Below the pieces are notes generated by a model, which worked only from the letters and a program-made list of their open reading frames with translations, was not told where the DNA came from and did not search any database. From Rugalucina vietnamica (lineage: Eukaryota > Mollusca > Bivalvia > Lucinida > Lucinidae), in the NCBI GenBank assembly GCA_964017185.1, contig OZ024879.1:41113883-41177882 (forward strand): DNA of 64,000 nucleotides, written 5' to 3'. Each line of letters opens with the position of its first letter. Within the stretch, counting starts at the first letter, position 1. Shown here piece by piece: positions 54,350 to 64,000 of this stretch. Both the position numbers and the translations under genes were made by a program.

Positions 54350-54757
54350 CACATTACAAAAACACGCCCATACAATATACAGCAAATTTTGCAGCTATAA
54401 AACATCAAAATTTTCAATTGAGAAAGTTTGATATTTTTCTAATATTTGCTCAAATTATAGATTGTGGGGTACACGTTAGAACCGTCTCAAGGAGGCAGTA
54501 CTAACAAGTACCCACAATCTGTTTTAGAGCAAAATTAAGAAAAATAGGTGTACCCCTGTAAACCCCAGTAATGCAATTCACCAATTTTGCATTATTGGCT
54601 GGTTTCCAGCTTAGAAATATTCAATATTGAAAAAAAACAGGTAACCGGTATTTCCAATATTGATTTTTGGTGAGCTGGGAACCAGTAGATAATGCAAAAA
54701 TGGTGAATATAAAAGTGGGCTCTAGTGGGGTATACATTTCACGGACATGTTAATGAT
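54350..54757 (+). repeat. Dispersed repeat R1, copy 2, with a MITE inside
   Basis: AAACACGCCCATAC, TTTGATATTTTTCTAATATTTGCTC, ATTGTGGGGTACACGTTAGAACCG, AAGAAAAATAGGTGTACCCC, then a 133-base inverted-repeat insert, then AAAAGTGGGCTCTAGTGGGGTATACATTTCACGG. Same order as 28,515-28,800. Confidence 0.7.
54576..54708. mobile_element. Short MITE-like inverted-repeat element
   Basis: ATTCACCAATTTTGCATTATTGGCTGG at the left pairs with the inverse of the right end (CCAGTAGATAATGCAAAAATGGTGAAT), about 36 bases with a few mismatches. R1 copy 1 runs through this point without it. Confidence 0.75.
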
Positions 54758-54807
54758 TATTAAGAAATCCTCTTTTCATGTCAACTTATGTGACATTACA
54801 CACATAC

Positions 54808-55037
54808 CTATACTTTCTGTCACAACAACATATTTTCTGTCACCCAATCCCCCTTCAGGAGGTAAAAATCCTGTGGGAGTTGCTGGCACACATTTCCAGA
54901 TTCCATTTTCCATGTATTTTAGTCCAACTGAGCCAGGAAACTGCTCCTTCAATGTCTCAAAGCTTACACTGTTTGATACCATGATGAATATTTCTGTTCC
55001 CACCCCTAAATATGACACTCTAATGAACATCTCCGTT
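54808..55037 (-). CDS. Exon resembling the TDP-43 N-terminal domain
   Basis: Minus strand. Acceptor AATTTTTCAG lies above 55037, ATG at 55030, donor GTATAG|GTATGT at 54808. Reads MFIRVSYLGVGTEIFIMVSN then TLKEQFPGSVGLKYMENGIW and a GLGDRKYVVVTES end. From memory, the TDP-43 N-terminal ubiquitin-like fold has FIRV near the start, TVTAQFPGACGLRYRN in the middle and a GWGNLVYVVNYP end; the order and spacing match, though identity is modest. No RRM exon was found downstream within the window, so this may be a lone exon of a diverged paralogue or a remnant. It sits between two R1 repeat copies. Confidence 0.5.
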
Positions 55038-55060
55038 CTGAAAAATTAAGTTGGCGTTAC

Positions 55061-55235
55061 AAAAACACGCCCATGCAACATACAGGATTTGTTTCAGTGA
55101 TGTAAACTTTAAACTAATAAATACCCACAATATGTTTTAGAGCAAATAAGAAAAATAGGTATACCCTGGTAAACCCCAGTTTTACTATATACATGTAAAA
55201 TAGGGGTTTAATGGGTTATATATTTCACGGACATG
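55061..55235 (+). repeat. Dispersed repeat R1, copy 3
   Basis: AAAACACGCCCATGCAACATACAG, ...AAGAAAAATAGGTATACCCTGG and ...ATATTTCACGGACATGTTATCCTG, lacking the middle of the other copies. Confidence 0.65.
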
Positions 55236-55251
55236 TTATCCTGATGGGGCT

Positions 55252-55575
55252 GGAGTAATTGAAATTGGCAAACAATCTAAAACGGAGCGAATTTTGATAA
55301 ATTGAGGGAAGTTGAACCGATCGTTAAACGTCCAAAAGTAATTCATAAACTTTCGAGACGAGAAGAAATCGTTCTTGCTCGTCTCCGAATTAGCCATACA
55401 AGAATAACACATTCCCACTTATTAAAGCGAGAAGATCAACCTTAATGCATTGGCTGTGATACACCATTTACAAGCTAACAACTTAAGAGAATTGTTTAAA
55501 GATGTACCCGTTGGAAACATTTTATCATTTCTTAGACAAGTAAATCTGTTTTATAAAATATAACTTTTTAACCAT
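55252..55575 (+). mobile_element. LINE fragment, 3' coding end, internally deleted
   Basis: Plus strand: FDKLREVEPIVKRPKVIHKL, RREEIVLARLRISHTRITHS, CIGCDTPF, then a deletion to ANNLRELFKDVPVGNILSFL and RQVNLFYKI, TAA. The CCHC-like tail has lost its last His and Cys. Confidence 0.78.
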
Positions 55576-55681
55576 AAACATTTGATAACGTATCTGATAA
55601 GCAGAGAAGAGCATTACTGGACACTAAGCGCTGCTTATACTGCTTTTGCGTCGTCTGCACTCCAATAAACGGGCGGCCCTG

Positions 55682-55822
55682 TTAAGGTTTCACCAGCAAT
55701 TGGTAGAACACGTCCCGTATAAAGTAGTGGTCTCTTAGGCCGAGAGACGTGAAAAACTCCAAGAATTCTTCGGCCGAGACGCCTTCCGAAATCATGGCAG
55801 CGACGATATCTTGTAGAGCCAT
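55682..55822 (-). CDS. Small open frame, 46 residues, after an acceptor site
   Basis: Minus strand. CACTTACAG ends near 55836, then GGTTAGTCAAAGT and ATG at 55822. Reads MALQDIVAAMISEGVSAEEF then LEFFTSLGLRDHYFIRDVFY to TAA at 55682. GC content is higher than the surroundings and the sequence is helical, with LGL spacing reminiscent of small helical domains. Possibly a complete last exon. Function unknown. Confidence 0.4.
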   Translation of the reverse strand: MALQDIVAAMISEGVSAEEFLEFFTSLGLRDHYFIRDVFYQLLVKP

Positions 55823-55835
55823 ACTTTGACTAACC

Positions 55836-57336
55836 CTGTAAGTGAGACATTAGAAAACTGTATTAGTATTACCCTGTTAGTGAGACATTAGAAAACTGTA
55901 TTAGAATTATCTCCCTTTCATTAGAATTCACTGTGTCTAACAGTTTATAAGATATTACTTTTATCTGAGACTATTAGTAATAAACAATTTATTTTCTGAT
56001 ATGATATAAAAGAACACAAAATTAGTTATATTGTGTCTTTATAATCAATGGCGATTCGGATAGTTAGATCGATGTTTGAGAAAACAATTCTTAATTGACG
56101 AAAATGGTACAGACAGAACGCATGTTACATTTTTTTTTCTAACCGAGTCAAAAAGTGTGTATTTCTAATCTGATGACCATTGTCACTTTGTTAACGATCA
56201 GTATTTTATTGACTGTGAAGTATTTAAAAATTACCGCTTGGTGTATATCTTTACGGAGGAGAGCAGCTGCTTTGAGATCGGCACTCAATAAAGGGAAGAA
56301 TGCGCTTTTATAAAGGTGTTCTGAATACATGAAAAATAACTCTATTATGTAAATTTTAGGGCTACAATTATAATTATGTCCCTTCTATCATCCGTGCAAT
56401 ATTGCATTGTCGGTCGCTCAAAACACTACCAAGTCCGGAAATATTGATGGGAAATCCTTAATCTAACTTATATAAACCATTCGCTGTTTACCATTCATAA
56501 AGGCTACAGTAAAGTTTGCTTCATTTTACATGTGTAATAACTAGTAGTCATATGTTCTGGGCTAGAAAAAAAAACCACATAACCTCATGTATCAGAAATT
56601 AGCAGTAAGTATTCATCAGTGTGGTCTAAATTTCAGTTGTTTCTTCTTTTATAAGGCAACAAAATGAAATGCTTATATTCTTTATTGATAAATTTTACGT
56701 ATTGCTATATTATTTGACATAGTCAAAATACAAGATAGATTACGGTACGAAACTGGTCAGTTTATCAGTCGACAATATCAGGAGTACACTTCGAAATACA
56801 ATGCTTAGAGGATGTCCTGGAATCAAAGGATGTTTCACTTCGACACCAATCATGGGCAAGAAGGTACATATCTTTCTTTTTAGTTTTATTTATCAAATAT
56901 TAAAATTAACCTTTTTAAACCCTGATATTTATTACTCGTTTTGAATAAAAAAAAGAATGAAGAATAAATTTTAGATAATATGTGCGGTATAGATGGTATT
57001 GTTACTCTTAATTTGATATTATCATGTTTCTATGAAGCGGTGAATTATATCCAGAGAAAGTAATTATACAGCATTTTACATTGATTTTGCAAAAAGGGAA
57101 TTCCGTAGGAAAGGGAACAAAGAAATCACCCTTCGTAATCGTTGATACCGTAAGTATATATTGTTTATAAGCATTATAAAAATTTACATATTTTATTTCA
57201 AAGATATTGCTACAAATTTCATGGTACAAGTACACTGAAAGTTAAAATCAAGTACCCGTAAAAAATAAGATTTTTGTATATAATTAAATCTAATTACATG
57301 ATAACAAATTTATATTGAAATAAAATAAAATAAAAA
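55836..57336. other. Mostly non-coding; one possible plus exon
   Basis: CTGT..TTAGTGAGACATTAGAAAACTG is duplicated at about 55,840 and 55,878. A splice-like unit ending GGGCAAGAAG|GTACAT at about 56,862 has all three frames partly open and cannot be assigned; it may precede the BIR exon at 58.3 kb. Confidence 0.3.
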
Positions 57337-57596
57337 AACGTACAGGAAGGCAAAGGAAAAGGCGCAATCAGAGAGAGATTCCCCCTCCAAAAAAAAAAAA
57401 AAAAAACCGAGGTTGGAAAAAAACTAAATGAACAATCAGGTACTTATAACATGAAAACATATCGTAAGCCGAATGAGCAGCTATTTTGCTGATAGGTGGC
57501 CACTCAATTACACAAACTTAACTGAAAATATGAAAGCGTATATAAGGCGCAAACAGCACAAAAATTTTAAACACCAATACATTAAACAATAAGAAT
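57337..57596 (-). mobile_element. Penelope-like 3' end copy, ~260 bases
   Basis: Minus strand, ACGTACAGGAAGGCAAAGG up to CAATACATTAAACAATAAGAA. It differs from sisters by a CCAAAAACC run expanded to about 18 A. Confidence 0.78.
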
Positions 57597-58257
57597 GTTA
57601 TATCTCTGAGCATTATATTTATGTCTAAAATATACAGTGTACATTCTACGCTTTTTCAGCCTCTACAGAGGGTATCAACCCCCAAAAAAGACTACAATTC
57701 CAATCTCCAAGTATAAACGAGTCCGTAAGTTATTATTATTTTTTGTTTATAATGTACCAGTCATTTGCAATCAAATACCAACTCGAGACCCACAAAATAG
57801 CCGTAAATATACCCTGTACTGAGAGGAGGGGAGGGGTACTCATATTATCAAAAGCTCTGTCGATGTTTTTACATGTTACCTATCAGTGTCATTTTATTTA
57901 TGTTAGTCTAACATATCAAAAATATACATTTGTAACGAAGGGAATGTTACAAAGGTAACTACTAATACTTAGATTTAAATTCTTAGACATTTTCATTTTT
58001 CTTTTCAGACAATAAAATGGGAAAGTGAATTGAAACTTGTAACTATTGTTTTCTAAAAAAAAAAAACACAAAAAAAAACCCAAAAACATTCAAATAGAAA
58101 AAATCATTAGGCTTTCAAATACTATTTTTTATCATGGTAAATAAAACGTGCTTTCCGAGAATCTCAATAGTGAAACAGTTCCATTCGATTATCTTATAGT
58201 ATAATATTTTGTACATATTTTGTTTTCTCACTATCGCATAAACTAAAAATTTTCCAG
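57597..58257. other. Spacer or intron
   Basis: No exon that I can support; TTTTCTTTTCAG at about 58,007 precedes only a short AAT-rich stretch. Confidence 0.35.
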
Positions 58258-58434
58258 TGGAACAGAGGCGACAACCCATGGGACGAACATAAAAGACTGT
58301 CTCCTGACTGTTACTACATGAATGTGGTTGGTAATGGAGAACTTGATCCGGAGGAAATCCAGTCAGCACAGAAACAAAACAATAGTGATTCATTAGTGAA
58401 ACATAAGTCAATTATCGCAGTGGAACCTATTTGA
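58258..58434 (+). CDS. Terminal exon with the second half of a BIR domain (IAP-like)
   Basis: Acceptor AATTTTCCAG ends at 58257. Reads WNRGDNPWDEHKRLSPDCYY, then MNVVGNGELDPEEIQSAQ and on to TGA at 58432-58434, 58 residues. W-x2-GD-x-PW-x-EH-x-R-x2-P-x-C-x-Y is the zinc-binding second half of a BIR domain (zinc ligands H and C). The first half, with the CxxC pair, must come from an upstream exon not identified here. Expanded IAP genes are usual in bivalves; BIR proteins restrain caspases or act in signalling. The short tail without RING suggests a truncated or minor member. Confidence 0.6.
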   Translation, partial: WNRGDNPWDEHKRLSPDCYYMNVVGNGELDPEEIQSAQKQNNSDSLVKHKSIIAVEPI

Positions 58435-58491
58435 TATTCATAGGTTGCTTTTTTTATCTGCGATCGTGATTCTTTAGAAAGGTGAAAATTT

Positions 58492-58922
58492 ATTATGAAA
58501 AGCTAAAAGTTGGCAAAGATCAGGAAAAGGCGCAATCAGAAAAAGATTCCCACTCCAAAAACCGAGATGGGGAAAAAACTAAATTAACAATCAAGTACTT
58601 ATGCCATGAAAACATATCGTAAGCCGAATGGGCAGCTATTTTCCCAATATACCATGAACACATATCGTAAGCCGAATGGGCAGCTATTTTCCCAATAGGT
58701 GGCCACTCAGTTACCTAAACTTAACTAAAATATGAAAACATACATAAGGTGCCAACAGCACAAAAAAAATAAAAAAACATTCAAGACATAAAACGAAAGA
58801 ACCACTACAGAAGTATCGTCTTAGAACGATTAGTAATGTAAAATTACTGGCGGGCTTCAATCGATTTTACATGGCCATAAACTCACCCTCAGCTTCTGCA
58901 GTGGTTCATAACATTAAGTATG
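58492..58922 (-). mobile_element. Penelope-like 3' end copy, ~430 bases
   Basis: Minus strand from AGCTAAAAGTTGGCAAAG to the GTGGTTCATAACATTAAG block. Contains a private duplication of about 55 bases (ACATATCGTAAGCCGAATGG..., twice in 58,612-58,700). Confidence 0.78.
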
Positions 58923-59143
58923 GGTTGAACCTGGCTCATGACTGTCACACTGTATGCTCCTGTATAAATAGCTATCGAATATTTGTTCAGATTCAGAGAG
59001 TCAGAGAAACACATTGGGGACAATATCTGTTTTTGTATTTACTTCAGTAGTGTAATGTACGAGGTATGTATCAGAGTTCTAATAAGACTTTGTATGGTCT
59101 CTGTGCAACAACTCTGTAGGTCTTAACATTAATTACCTCTGAC

Positions 59144-59359
59144 ATGATATATATGGCGAAGGATTATAGCCGCTACCGTATGGAACAGAAAGTATTAATT
59201 CTACGAAGACACTCGGACAAGTTGGACTCGAAGTGGGAGAAAGACATTTTTACTGTGACAGGACAATTTGGTCCACGGTTGAGATTGCTTAGCCCACACA
59301 ATCAAACTTTCTTCAGACATGTCAGTAGTATTGCATGTCAAATTCACATGTTGCATTGA
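59144..59359 (+). pseudogene. Fragment resembling an integrase C-terminal domain
   Basis: Open frame: YRMEQKVLILRRHSDKLDSK, then WEKDIFTVTGQFGPRLRLLS and FFRHVSSI. The order V-L-x..K-[DS]KW...Y/F-x-V...L...G/P..FFRH[VL]S is that of the SH3-like domain after retroelement integrases. No RT or integrase core is nearby, so it is an orphan fragment, or a domain captured by another gene. Confidence 0.4.
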
Positions 59360-60805
59360 TTGGTTTTATTATACAGCACACATCAATTAAGCTAGATGTT
59401 ATCACCTTAAGTCATAAGCAAGCAAGGCAAATCCATAATATATAGCATGGTATAGCACCTTGCTATTTGTTCGCTTTCATGTAAGTGGTCAAAGAGAGGT
59501 AGCCTCAGTTTTAAATATACAAACTAGAACAGGCAAATAAACTTATTGATGACTAGGTGTATATGACTAGAAATTATAACCTTTGTCTTGTTCCCAATCA
59601 GCTTGCTTAATGTACATGTATATTTCATGGTAAGCAACAGCATACACTAAAGCAACAATGAAATACAATAATCTAAACTAGGGCTCAAAGATCTTAAATT
59701 CAAGTTAAAATATCTCATGTTTACTAACAATCTTTTCATTATGCAAATAATTATGCAAACTATTTCAATGGCATCTTACACCCCGCCTTATTTATGGCTT
59801 TACTTTTTAATTCATAAACTGTTGCCATGACAGTGAAATATTTGTGACTTTGAATAACAATTTAAGGCAAAACAAACTAAAATAAGTGTGTCATGGTTAT
59901 ATTAATGTTTGTTAGAAACCATCATGTTGTTTAGAAGTTTCTTGTTTTAAAATCTATTGCAGTTTAAATCTTATAAATAAGCCATAAAATTGATTTATAA
60001 TTTAACATGTAATTTTCTATAGGGTGTTTTCGATTGCATAATACAATAAAGCAAGTCAATCTATTTTCCCAGGAAAATAATTTAGACCTGAAGTTCTGCA
60101 AATCCACACCTGATAATTAATGTAAAATATAAACAAACAAAAACAGCTCATGAGAAAACCGGCAATTGGCATATGCGACGTGAAGCTGATCAGCGCCTTT
60201 GTTTTCGCTATATTGCTTGTGCAAACCCTTTACTTTCTAAATCCCAAAGTTCCACTCTTTTTTCCATCCTCTGAGACTCTACAGCCCGACTTGTATCTGA
60301 CCAGGTCTGAAACCAGATTTTTGGTTTTCTCACGAGGTGGCTATTGTATATAAAAATATCCACATGCCATTGCAAACAAAAACGTTTAGGCTTCCTGCCA
60401 GTATCAGGTTGATAGGAAAATACCAGCTTATCCATATATAACCAGAGGGGGTATAATAGTAAAAAATAGGTCAGCCAAAAGGTAAATTACAGGTGCTGAT
60501 CAGGCTGTTTCAGCCCCTAGTAGTTCGATCAGCCTTCCCTCATTTAATATTATATATCTTCACATCTATGGATAATCAGATATTTCTATATCAACCTGTA
60601 TATTACAAACCTTGAACATGAAACAAACAAATAAAAAAAAAGAACTGCCTAAAGGTATATACATATATATATAAACTATTGACACTTAAACATTCTCGCA
60701 TAGCCATATAATTTACTCACCTCATCTTGCAAACTGACCACCTTGGAAATTATTCAAAACAAGTTGAACTTATCATCTTGGACTTATAAAATCAATTAAC
60801 ATTTA
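59360..60805. other. Spacer, no gene seen
   Basis: AT-rich; short frames only. Confidence 0.4.
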
Positions 60806-61519
60806 ATGATTGTTCACTTGGACAATATCATGGGTATTTTACGCTGCTTCAAAGTCGCTTTATACTGCTGGATGAAAGGTCAGATGGAGTGTTTACTCCA
60901 AATGATTGCAGTATCCAATTGTAATCAGTGTATAAATGGTTTAACTCATGGAAACAATCATGAGTGCTACAGAGTTAGAAATGGACAGGTGAGATATGAG
61001 CGACGACACATCATCAACCATTTCGGTGAAGCTAAAGACATGTTGCTTCACTTGTTGAGCAGCCCTACTTTCATACCTCAACTACAGAAGATAATTCATG
61101 CAATGCTGAAGGACCACCAGCATCACACAGATGATAAAATATACTCAGTAAATACCCCACAACACATTGGAGATATGGCATGTTCATCAGAGTGTACAAA
61201 CTGGGTGTTCAACAGGCTCTGGGTCCACCACCAAGATCCAATTGTTATTCGGCAGGGAATTCTGAATGCTACTAGCCAACTACAGCCCGGCGTCAACCAA
61301 CAACAGCAACAGCCTGCTGACAGCCATCCGCCTGGTGTCAACCAACAGCCTGCTGACGACCAACAGTCTGGTGTCAACCAACAACAACAACAGCCTGCTG
61401 ACAGCCAACAGCCTGGTGTCAACCAACAGTCTGGTGTCAACCAACAGCATGCTGACAACCAACAACAGACACCTGTGATTTCATCCACTGATGATGACAT
61501 AACCCCTATCAGCATATGA
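60806..61519 (+). CDS. Hypothetical protein with Gln-rich minisatellite, 237 residues
   Basis: Uninterrupted frame. Residues 1-~155 are globular: CNQCINGLTHGNNHECYRV (a Cys/His cluster, C-x2-C then H, H, C), QVRYERRHIINHFGEAKDML, LQKIIHAMLKDHQHHTD, CTNWVFNRLWVHHQDPIVIR. Residues ~160-225 are units of PADSQQPGVNQQ(QQQ), at DNA level a minisatellite of CAACAG/GTCAACC, then an acidic end. GCTAG|GTAAGT follows the stop, so the transcript may continue in an untranslated exon. A start inside an exon is possible. The His/Cys-rich part could bind metal. No family recognised. Confidence 0.5.
   Translation: MIVHLDNIMGILRCFKVALYCWMKGQMECLLQMIAVSNCNQCINGLTHGNNHECYRVRNGQVRYERRHIINHFGEAKDMLLHLLSSPTFIPQLQKIIHAMLKDHQHHTDDKIYSVNTPQHIGDMACSSECTNWVFNRLWVHHQDPIVIRQGILNATSQLQPGVNQQQQQPADSHPPGVNQQPADDQQSGVNQQQQQPADSQQPGVNQQSGVNQQHADNQQQTPVISSTDDDITPISI
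61265..61475 (+). repeat. Coding minisatellite (Gln/Pro/Val)
   Basis: Imperfect units of 30-45 bases built from GGTGTCAACCAACAG, CAACAACAG and CCTGCTGACAGCC. Length variation would keep the frame because units are multiples of three. Confidence 0.8.
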
Positions 61520-62019
61520 GTCTGATAAATTAACTGCTAGGTAAGTTTACATATCTTTGTTTCTTAAGGTGATTTCAATGATCAATTCTTAATTACTCAG
61601 TTGGCAATGATTACAATGTTGTTTGTCAGTGTAAAAATGTTATAATACTGACTATTACCTCTAAACAAATCTAAGGCCAGAAATCTAAAAACATGTAGTG
61701 ATATATATACAACGAAATGCACACTAGTGAATCTTATATCATATGTACATTTTGTTTATATTCAACCAAATGCACTCTAGTGAATCTTATGTGTACATTT
61801 TGTTTATTTCAGCCATTCACTGCTAATAGCTATCAGAAGCACCACTGCCATTTTACGAAAATTCTTATCTCTATATATTTTTATTTCAGCCTATCACTTC
61901 AATTAGATGGATGCTACTCAATACTAAGGAATACACTACTACCTTCGATAACTAGCTAGCTGCGAAATATCAACTGCGTTCTTCAAGGGTGATAACAGCC
62001 AGATATTCTAAATCCTGAA
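61520..62019. other. Possible 3' untranslated region and spacer
   Basis: CACTAGTGAATCTTAT and CTCTAGTGAATCTTAT repeat near 61,720 and 61,773. No coding feature. Confidence 0.4.
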
Positions 62020-62477
62020 ATTCTGTTTGTTTGTTTGTTTGTTTGTTGTTTAACGACGCATCAACCCTGATGGGTCATTAGCGTCTAACAAGGTAAAACG
62101 TTAAAATATATTGAACTCGTATTAAAAAGTAACATTAAGTAAGATATAAATGTCGTTGTAAAGAAACGATATATGAAATAATAAGATAGGTGATTTAAAA
62201 ATTATATTTTATAAAACAGATTTACTTGTCTACTAACATATGATAAAATCTTTCCAACGGGTACATCTTTGAACAATTCTTTCAAGTTATTAGCTTGACA
62301 ACAAGAAATTCGCTCTGCTGCAAAGTCAGTGCATTCTAAAAGAAAGTGTTTAACTGTGAATGGTGTATCACAGCCAATGCATTTAGGTTCATCTTCTCGC
62401 TTTAATAAGTGGGAATGTGTTATTCTTGTATGACCAATTCGGAGACGAGCAAGAACGATTTCTTCTCGTCTCGAAAG

Positions 62478-63094
62478 TTAATGAATTGCTTTTGGTCGTT
62501 TAACGATCGGTTCGACTTCCCTCAATTTATCAAACTTCGCTCCGTTCCAGATTGTTTGCCATTTGTCAGAGATGTACTCATTAATAAAAGGTTTAAAATT
62601 GACATAAGGAATTTTAAAAACGGTTTCTTCTAGATTTAACGATTCTTTAGCGTTCTTATCAACTTTCTCATTTCCATATATACCTATATGACTGGGAACC
62701 CAGCAATAGATAATTGTTTTCAATTCCGAGATGGTATGATGTTTTATTAATAGTTTTTGTATTTGAGGGTTTTTGGATGATGTATGGTTTAAGGCCTGTA
62801 GAACTGACATAGAGTCAGAAAAAATAATAAATTTGTCCTTTAAGTTACTTTCATTTATGAAGTCTAAAGCTAAGTCTATAGCTTTACCTTCGCTGTGAAA
62901 ATTGAAGAACCATCAGGTAAACGTAATGTTTTGCAATTGCCGTTTGTAAAAGTAGCACAACCAACTTTGTTTTCTTCTTTTGAACCATCAGTATAAATAC
63001 ATTGATAGTCAATAAATTGAGATTGTAGTTGATGAAAACTTTCTTTTAGAAAGTGTGGATTTGAGTCGGATTTTTTCTCTGTATGTAGAGTCAA
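62478..63094 (-). pseudogene. LINE RNase H domain
   Basis: YTDGSKEENKVGC (first Asp) near 63,000, a frame break near 62,880, then FSDSM-like second acidic site near 62,820 and IGIYGNEKVDKNAK (final Asp) near 62,660. The first acidic motif is intact here but altered (YTDFS) in the 43.1 kb copy. Confidence 0.75.
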
Positions 63095-63261
63095 ATTAAC
63101 TTCTGGTTTTCTAATGCACCATGATGGTATTTCGGAAACAAAATGTTCTTCTATTTTATCTTTTTGGATGTTTGCTGATTCTAAAAGCGGTGATTAGGTG
63201 CAACCCGTAAACCAAAGGACCGGATAGCCTTTGGTTTACTTTCGTAAAGCTGTACGATTTC

Positions 63262-63984
63262 TTAAGAAATATATGGCGGAAAAGACACCTTATGAACTGG
63301 ATTTGATGGATTAGCAGCAATTCTAATGGCGTACTGTAGGGCAAGTTTCTCTCGTCGTAAATATAGAGATGGCTCTTCAGCCTCAACATAGAGGCTTTGT
63401 ACAGGTGATGTTCGAAAAGCACCCAGAGCTAATCTTAGGCCTTGATGATGCACTGTGTCAAGAGAACAGATATATGATGGTCTTGCCGATCCATATACGA
63501 TGGATCCATAATCTAATTTTGAACGAATGAGGGAACGGTATAGCTGGAGAAGGACAGTGCGATCAGCACCCCAGTCTGTATGTGATAATACTTTCAGTAA
63601 ATTCAATGCTTTCAGGCATTTGGCTTTTAAGTACTTGATATGTGGAATGAAAGAAAGTTTACGATCAAAAAGAACTCCAAGAAATTTAAAATCTTCAACT
63701 ACTGGAACAAGAGAACCATATAAATAAAGTTCGGGATCGTTGTGTACTTTCCGTAGTTGACAGAAATGTACACATTGAGTTTTCGACTTGGAAAATTTGA
63801 AACCATTATGTGAGGCCCAGTTTTCTATTCTGTTAATGCACTTCTGTAAGTGCCTTTCGATAGTTCTCATACTTTTTGACCTGTAACACATACAGAAATC
63901 ATCTACATATAATGATCCATCTGTTTTAGGATCCAAGCAATCCATTATGCTATTTATCTTAATATTGAACAATGTTGTAGACAA
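63262..63984 (-). pseudogene. LINE reverse transcriptase segment with YVDD
   Basis: Palm and thumb region of the RT: YVDD at about 63,909-63,898, SHNGFKFSKSKTQCVHFC and FKFLGVLFDRKLSFIPHIKY (thumb-type block), SKLDYGSIVYGSARPSY and QYAIRIAANPSNPVHK. Homologous pieces lie at 37.2-37.4 and 42.4-42.9 kb. Truncated by the window on one side and a stop on the other. Confidence 0.85.
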
Positions 63985-64000
63985 GATGCTCCCTTGTGGG

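Larger units (their letters stand above)
62020..64000 (-). mobile_element. LINE with RNase H (I/Nimb-like), longest copy, runs off window
   Basis: Minus strand. At the window edge it starts inside RT (PQGSILSTTLFN), then LYVDDFCMCY with both catalytic aspartates, and about 240 open residues to PPYIS (stop at 63262). It continues in shifted frames: VNLTLHTEKKSDS, RNase H with YTDGSKEENKVGC, a second block near LQALNHTSSKNPQIQ and HIGIYGNEKVDKNAKE, then DKWQTIWNGAK and a C-terminal CIGCD..H..C zinc motif, ending NLFYKI. The 3' untranslated end is GACGCTAATGACCCATC...GATGCGTCGTTAAAC with an (AAAC)n tail at 62,020-62,045. RT-RNase H-CCHC order with a short tandem tail is the I/Nimb-type plan. Several stops make it dead. 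Confidence 0.85.

Overview
This window looks like nuclear DNA of a marine invertebrate, most likely a bivalve mollusc. It is AT-rich by eye, has spliced genes with GT/AG introns, many poly(A) and dinucleotide tracts, and a very high load of mobile elements. Several elements (a repeat opening with a TAGCTCACC hairpin and GTCCGTCC runs, a GACCTTGACCTCAAGGTCAC array, a PIF/Harbinger element, a Penelope-like RT, an RNase H-bearing LINE) fit bivalve genomes as I remember them. The species cannot be fixed from sequence alone.

Layout. 1-1.2 kb: a Penelope-like element (PLE) copy, minus strand, with its RT core deleted. 3.1-8.5 kb: a young Ty3/gypsy element with open gag-protease and pol frames, a tRNA-Ser-type primer site and a 3' LTR cut short against a LINE fragment. 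8.5-13.1 kb: broken pieces of an unrecognised gene family, a tandem array, a SINE. 15.5-18.2 kb: an old inverted repeat of about 2.7 kb. 20.2-23.8 kb: a spliced plus-strand gene of unknown function with one in-frame stop. 25-26.2 kb: another PLE. 27.0-29.3 kb and 45.7-49.4 kb: two minus-strand loci that look like paralogous single-pass membrane proteins with Ser/Thr-rich stalk exons and several alternative or duplicated membrane/tail exons. 37.2-43.5 kb: a nest in which a LINE holds a PLE that holds a PIF/Harbinger element, with a second short PLE insertion in the same LINE. 50.7-52.1 kb: a frameshifted Gln-rich coding remnant with a duplicated 3' region. 54.8-55.0 kb: an exon resembling the TDP-43 N-terminal domain. 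58.3-58.4 kb: an exon with the second half of a BIR domain. 60.8-61.5 kb: an open frame with a Gln-rich minisatellite. 62.0-64.0 kb: the longest LINE copy, running off the window.

How it fits together. Two retroelement families dominate. The PLE is present as at least a dozen copies that share one 3' end and differ in 5' truncation, down to about 45 bases, as target-primed reverse transcription predicts. The LINE (RT plus RNase H plus a CCHC-like tail) is present as four main copies and two tails. Only the Ty3/gypsy element has uninterrupted frames for a complete enzyme set. Cellular genes survive as separate exons in between, several of them interrupted or decaying. Exon models are read by eye from splice sites and frame and have not been tested against transcripts.
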